Of a stretch of DNA of 64,000 nucleotides, positions 63,227 to 64,000 are shown in pieces (position 1 is the stretch's first letter; each line of letters starts with the position of its first letter). The stretch comes from Paenarthrobacter ilicis. GTDB lineage: Bacteria; Actinomycetota; Actinomycetes; Actinomycetales; Micrococcaceae. The position numbers were made by a program, and so were the translations under genes. The notes beneath the pieces are model-generated. The model did no database searches and was not told the DNA's origin. It worked only from the letters and a program-made list of their open reading frames with translations. The DNA lies in contig NZ_JAFBCD010000001.1 of NCBI RefSeq assembly GCF_016907545.1, positions 2,232,001 to 2,296,000 on the forward strand, given 5' to 3'.

Positions 63227-63268
63227 ACGACAGCGGCCGGTCCCCTGTGGGGAACCGGCTGCTGTCGT
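63227..63268. terminator. Bidirectional terminator between tesB and ettA
   Basis: Outer stem ACGACAGC/GCTGTCGT and inner CCGGTTCCCC-type stem with a TGT loop region, in the gap between convergent genes. Confidence 0.7.
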
Positions 63269-63303
63269 TTGGGTCTGTAAGCCGGCTGCGTTGACCGCGG
63301 GTA

Positions 63304-64000
63304 TTAGTCGCGAGTCAGGCGTCGGTGCGTCACGCGGTGCGGCTTGGCCGCATCCGGACCCAGGCGCTCCACCTTGTTTTCCTCGTAGGCGTCGAAGTTG
63401 CCTTCGAACCAGTACCACTTCGAGGGGTTCTCATCATCGCCTTCATAGGCAAGGATGTGGGTGGCCACCCGGTCCAGGAACCAGCGATCGTGCGAGACCA
63501 CCACTGCGCATCCCGGGAACTCAAGGAGAGCGTTCTCGAGGCTGCTCAATGTTTCGACGTCGAGGTCGTTGGTGGGTTCGTCGAGGAGCAGCAAGTTGCC
63601 GCCCTGCTTGAGCGTCAGAGCCAGGTTCAGGCGGTTACGCTCGCCACCGGAGAGCACACCAGCCTTCTTCTGCTGATCCGGCCCCTTGAAGCCGAAGGCC
63701 GAAACGTAGGCGCGTGAGGGCATCTCCACTTGGCCGACCTGGATGAAGTCGTTGCCTTCCGACACAACCTCCCACAGGGACTTGTTGGGGTCGATGCCAC
63801 CACGGGACTGGTCCACGTAGGAAATCTTCACGGACTCGCCGATCTTCAGATCGCCGGCGTCCAGAGGCTCCATGCCCACAATCGTCTTGAAGAGCGTGGA
63901 CTTGCCGACGCCGTTGGGCCCGATGACACCGACGATGCCGTTGCGGGGCAACGAGAAGGAAAGGTCCTCGATCAGAACACGGTCGTCGAAGCCCTTCTTC
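63304..64000 (-). CDS. ettA: Energy-dependent translational throttle protein EttA (partial, C-terminal part)
   Basis: The last about 230 residues of an ABC-F ATPase that binds the ribosomal E site. The second ABC domain is complete: Walker A GPNGVGKST, signature LSGGERNRL, Walker B LLLLDEPTNDLD and H-loop VVSHDRWFLD. The C-terminal WYWFEGNFDAYEENK ... RVTHRRL matches EttA. The 5' part, the first ABC domain and the arm, lies beyond the right end of the window. Confidence 0.95.
   Translation of the reverse strand, partial: KKGFDDRVLIEDLSFSLPRNGIVGVIGPNGVGKSTLFKTIVGMEPLDAGDLKIGESVKISYVDQSRGGIDPNKSLWEVVSEGNDFIQVGQVEMPSRAYVSAFGFKGPDQQKKAGVLSGGERNRLNLALTLKQGGNLLLLDEPTNDLDVETLSSLENALLEFPGCAVVVSHDRWFLDRVATHILAYEGDDENPSKWYWFEGNFDAYEENKVERLGPDAAKPHRVTHRRLTRD

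Overview
The window looks like the chromosome of a GC-rich actinobacterium of the Arthrobacter / Paenarthrobacter group (Micrococcaceae). The support is a mycothiol-dependent formaldehyde dehydrogenase, a class Ib ribonucleotide reductase cluster (nrdHIEF), an actinobacterial ileS T-box with a translational sequestrator, paired clpP1/clpP2, a ClgR-type box and frequent GTG/TTG starts. From about 22 kb to the end, the gene content (rsfS, nadD, proA, proB, obg, rpmA, rplU, rne, ndk, DUF4233, folC, aminoacyl-tRNA synthetases, clpX, clpP2, clpP1, tig, nei, rpiB, a DsbA-like protein, pepN, glbO, ettA) follows the conserved block known from Mycobacterium tuberculosis around Rv2420c-Rv2477c, with local rearrangements. 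I see no prophage, insertion sequence, integron or CRISPR array.

Layout. 0.1-1.8 kb: formaldehyde detoxification pair (mscR plus a metallo-beta-lactamase-fold hydrolase). 1.9-6.6 kb: a thioesterase / lipoate-ligase-like pair, a DedA-like membrane protein, a coiled-coil protein of unknown function, a truncated AlkD-like protein and an orphan YhcG-type PDDEXK nuclease. 6.7-10.7 kb: nrdHIEF with NrdR-like boxes. 11-12.6 kb: a LysR regulator and a DUF2004-like protein. 12.7-17.8 kb: a tightly overlapping MoxR-DUF58-VWA-VWA-TPR operon (Bat type). 17.9-21.9 kb: a small ORF, a ROK regulator, an rRNA-methyltransferase-like gene, and two identical tRNA-Ala(GGC) genes flanking a TetR regulator of the gamma-butyrolactone-receptor type.

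22-29.7 kb: rsfS, a tail-anchored Q/P-rich protein, nadD, a small His-tailed membrane protein, proA, proB, obgE, rpmA, rplU. 30-31.6 kb: ThiD-TenA fusion under a TPP riboswitch. 31.8-35 kb: a large RNase E/G. 35.5-38.5 kb: VKOR-family protein, ndk, DUF4233, folC. 38.5-47 kb: ileS with its T-box, a membrane endonuclease/exonuclease/phosphatase protein, a short-chain dehydrogenase and an archaeal-type valS. 47-54.9 kb: Fpg-family glycosylase, DsbA-like protein, clpX, clpP2, clpP1, tig, tRNA-Pro, tRNA-Gly, Nei-type glycosylase, rpiB. 55-64 kb: DUF1648 protein, pepN, OsmC-like protein, a frameshifted NAD-dependent epimerase, MscS-type channel overlapping a truncated globin, a hypothetical gene, tesB, and the 3' part of ettA, which runs off the window.

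The content is mostly core metabolism, translation and proteostasis. The observations most worth a second look are the butyrolactone-receptor-like TetR with its own operator between duplicate tRNA genes, the archaeal-type valS, the epimerase frameshift, the odd nadD start, the truncated AlkD, the CPFA variant of the DsbA-like protein, the complete MoxR/VWA operon, and several long regulatory or terminator palindromes. I do not see a clear candidate for a wholly new multi-gene system; the MoxR/VWA operon is the closest thing to a system whose substrate is unknown.
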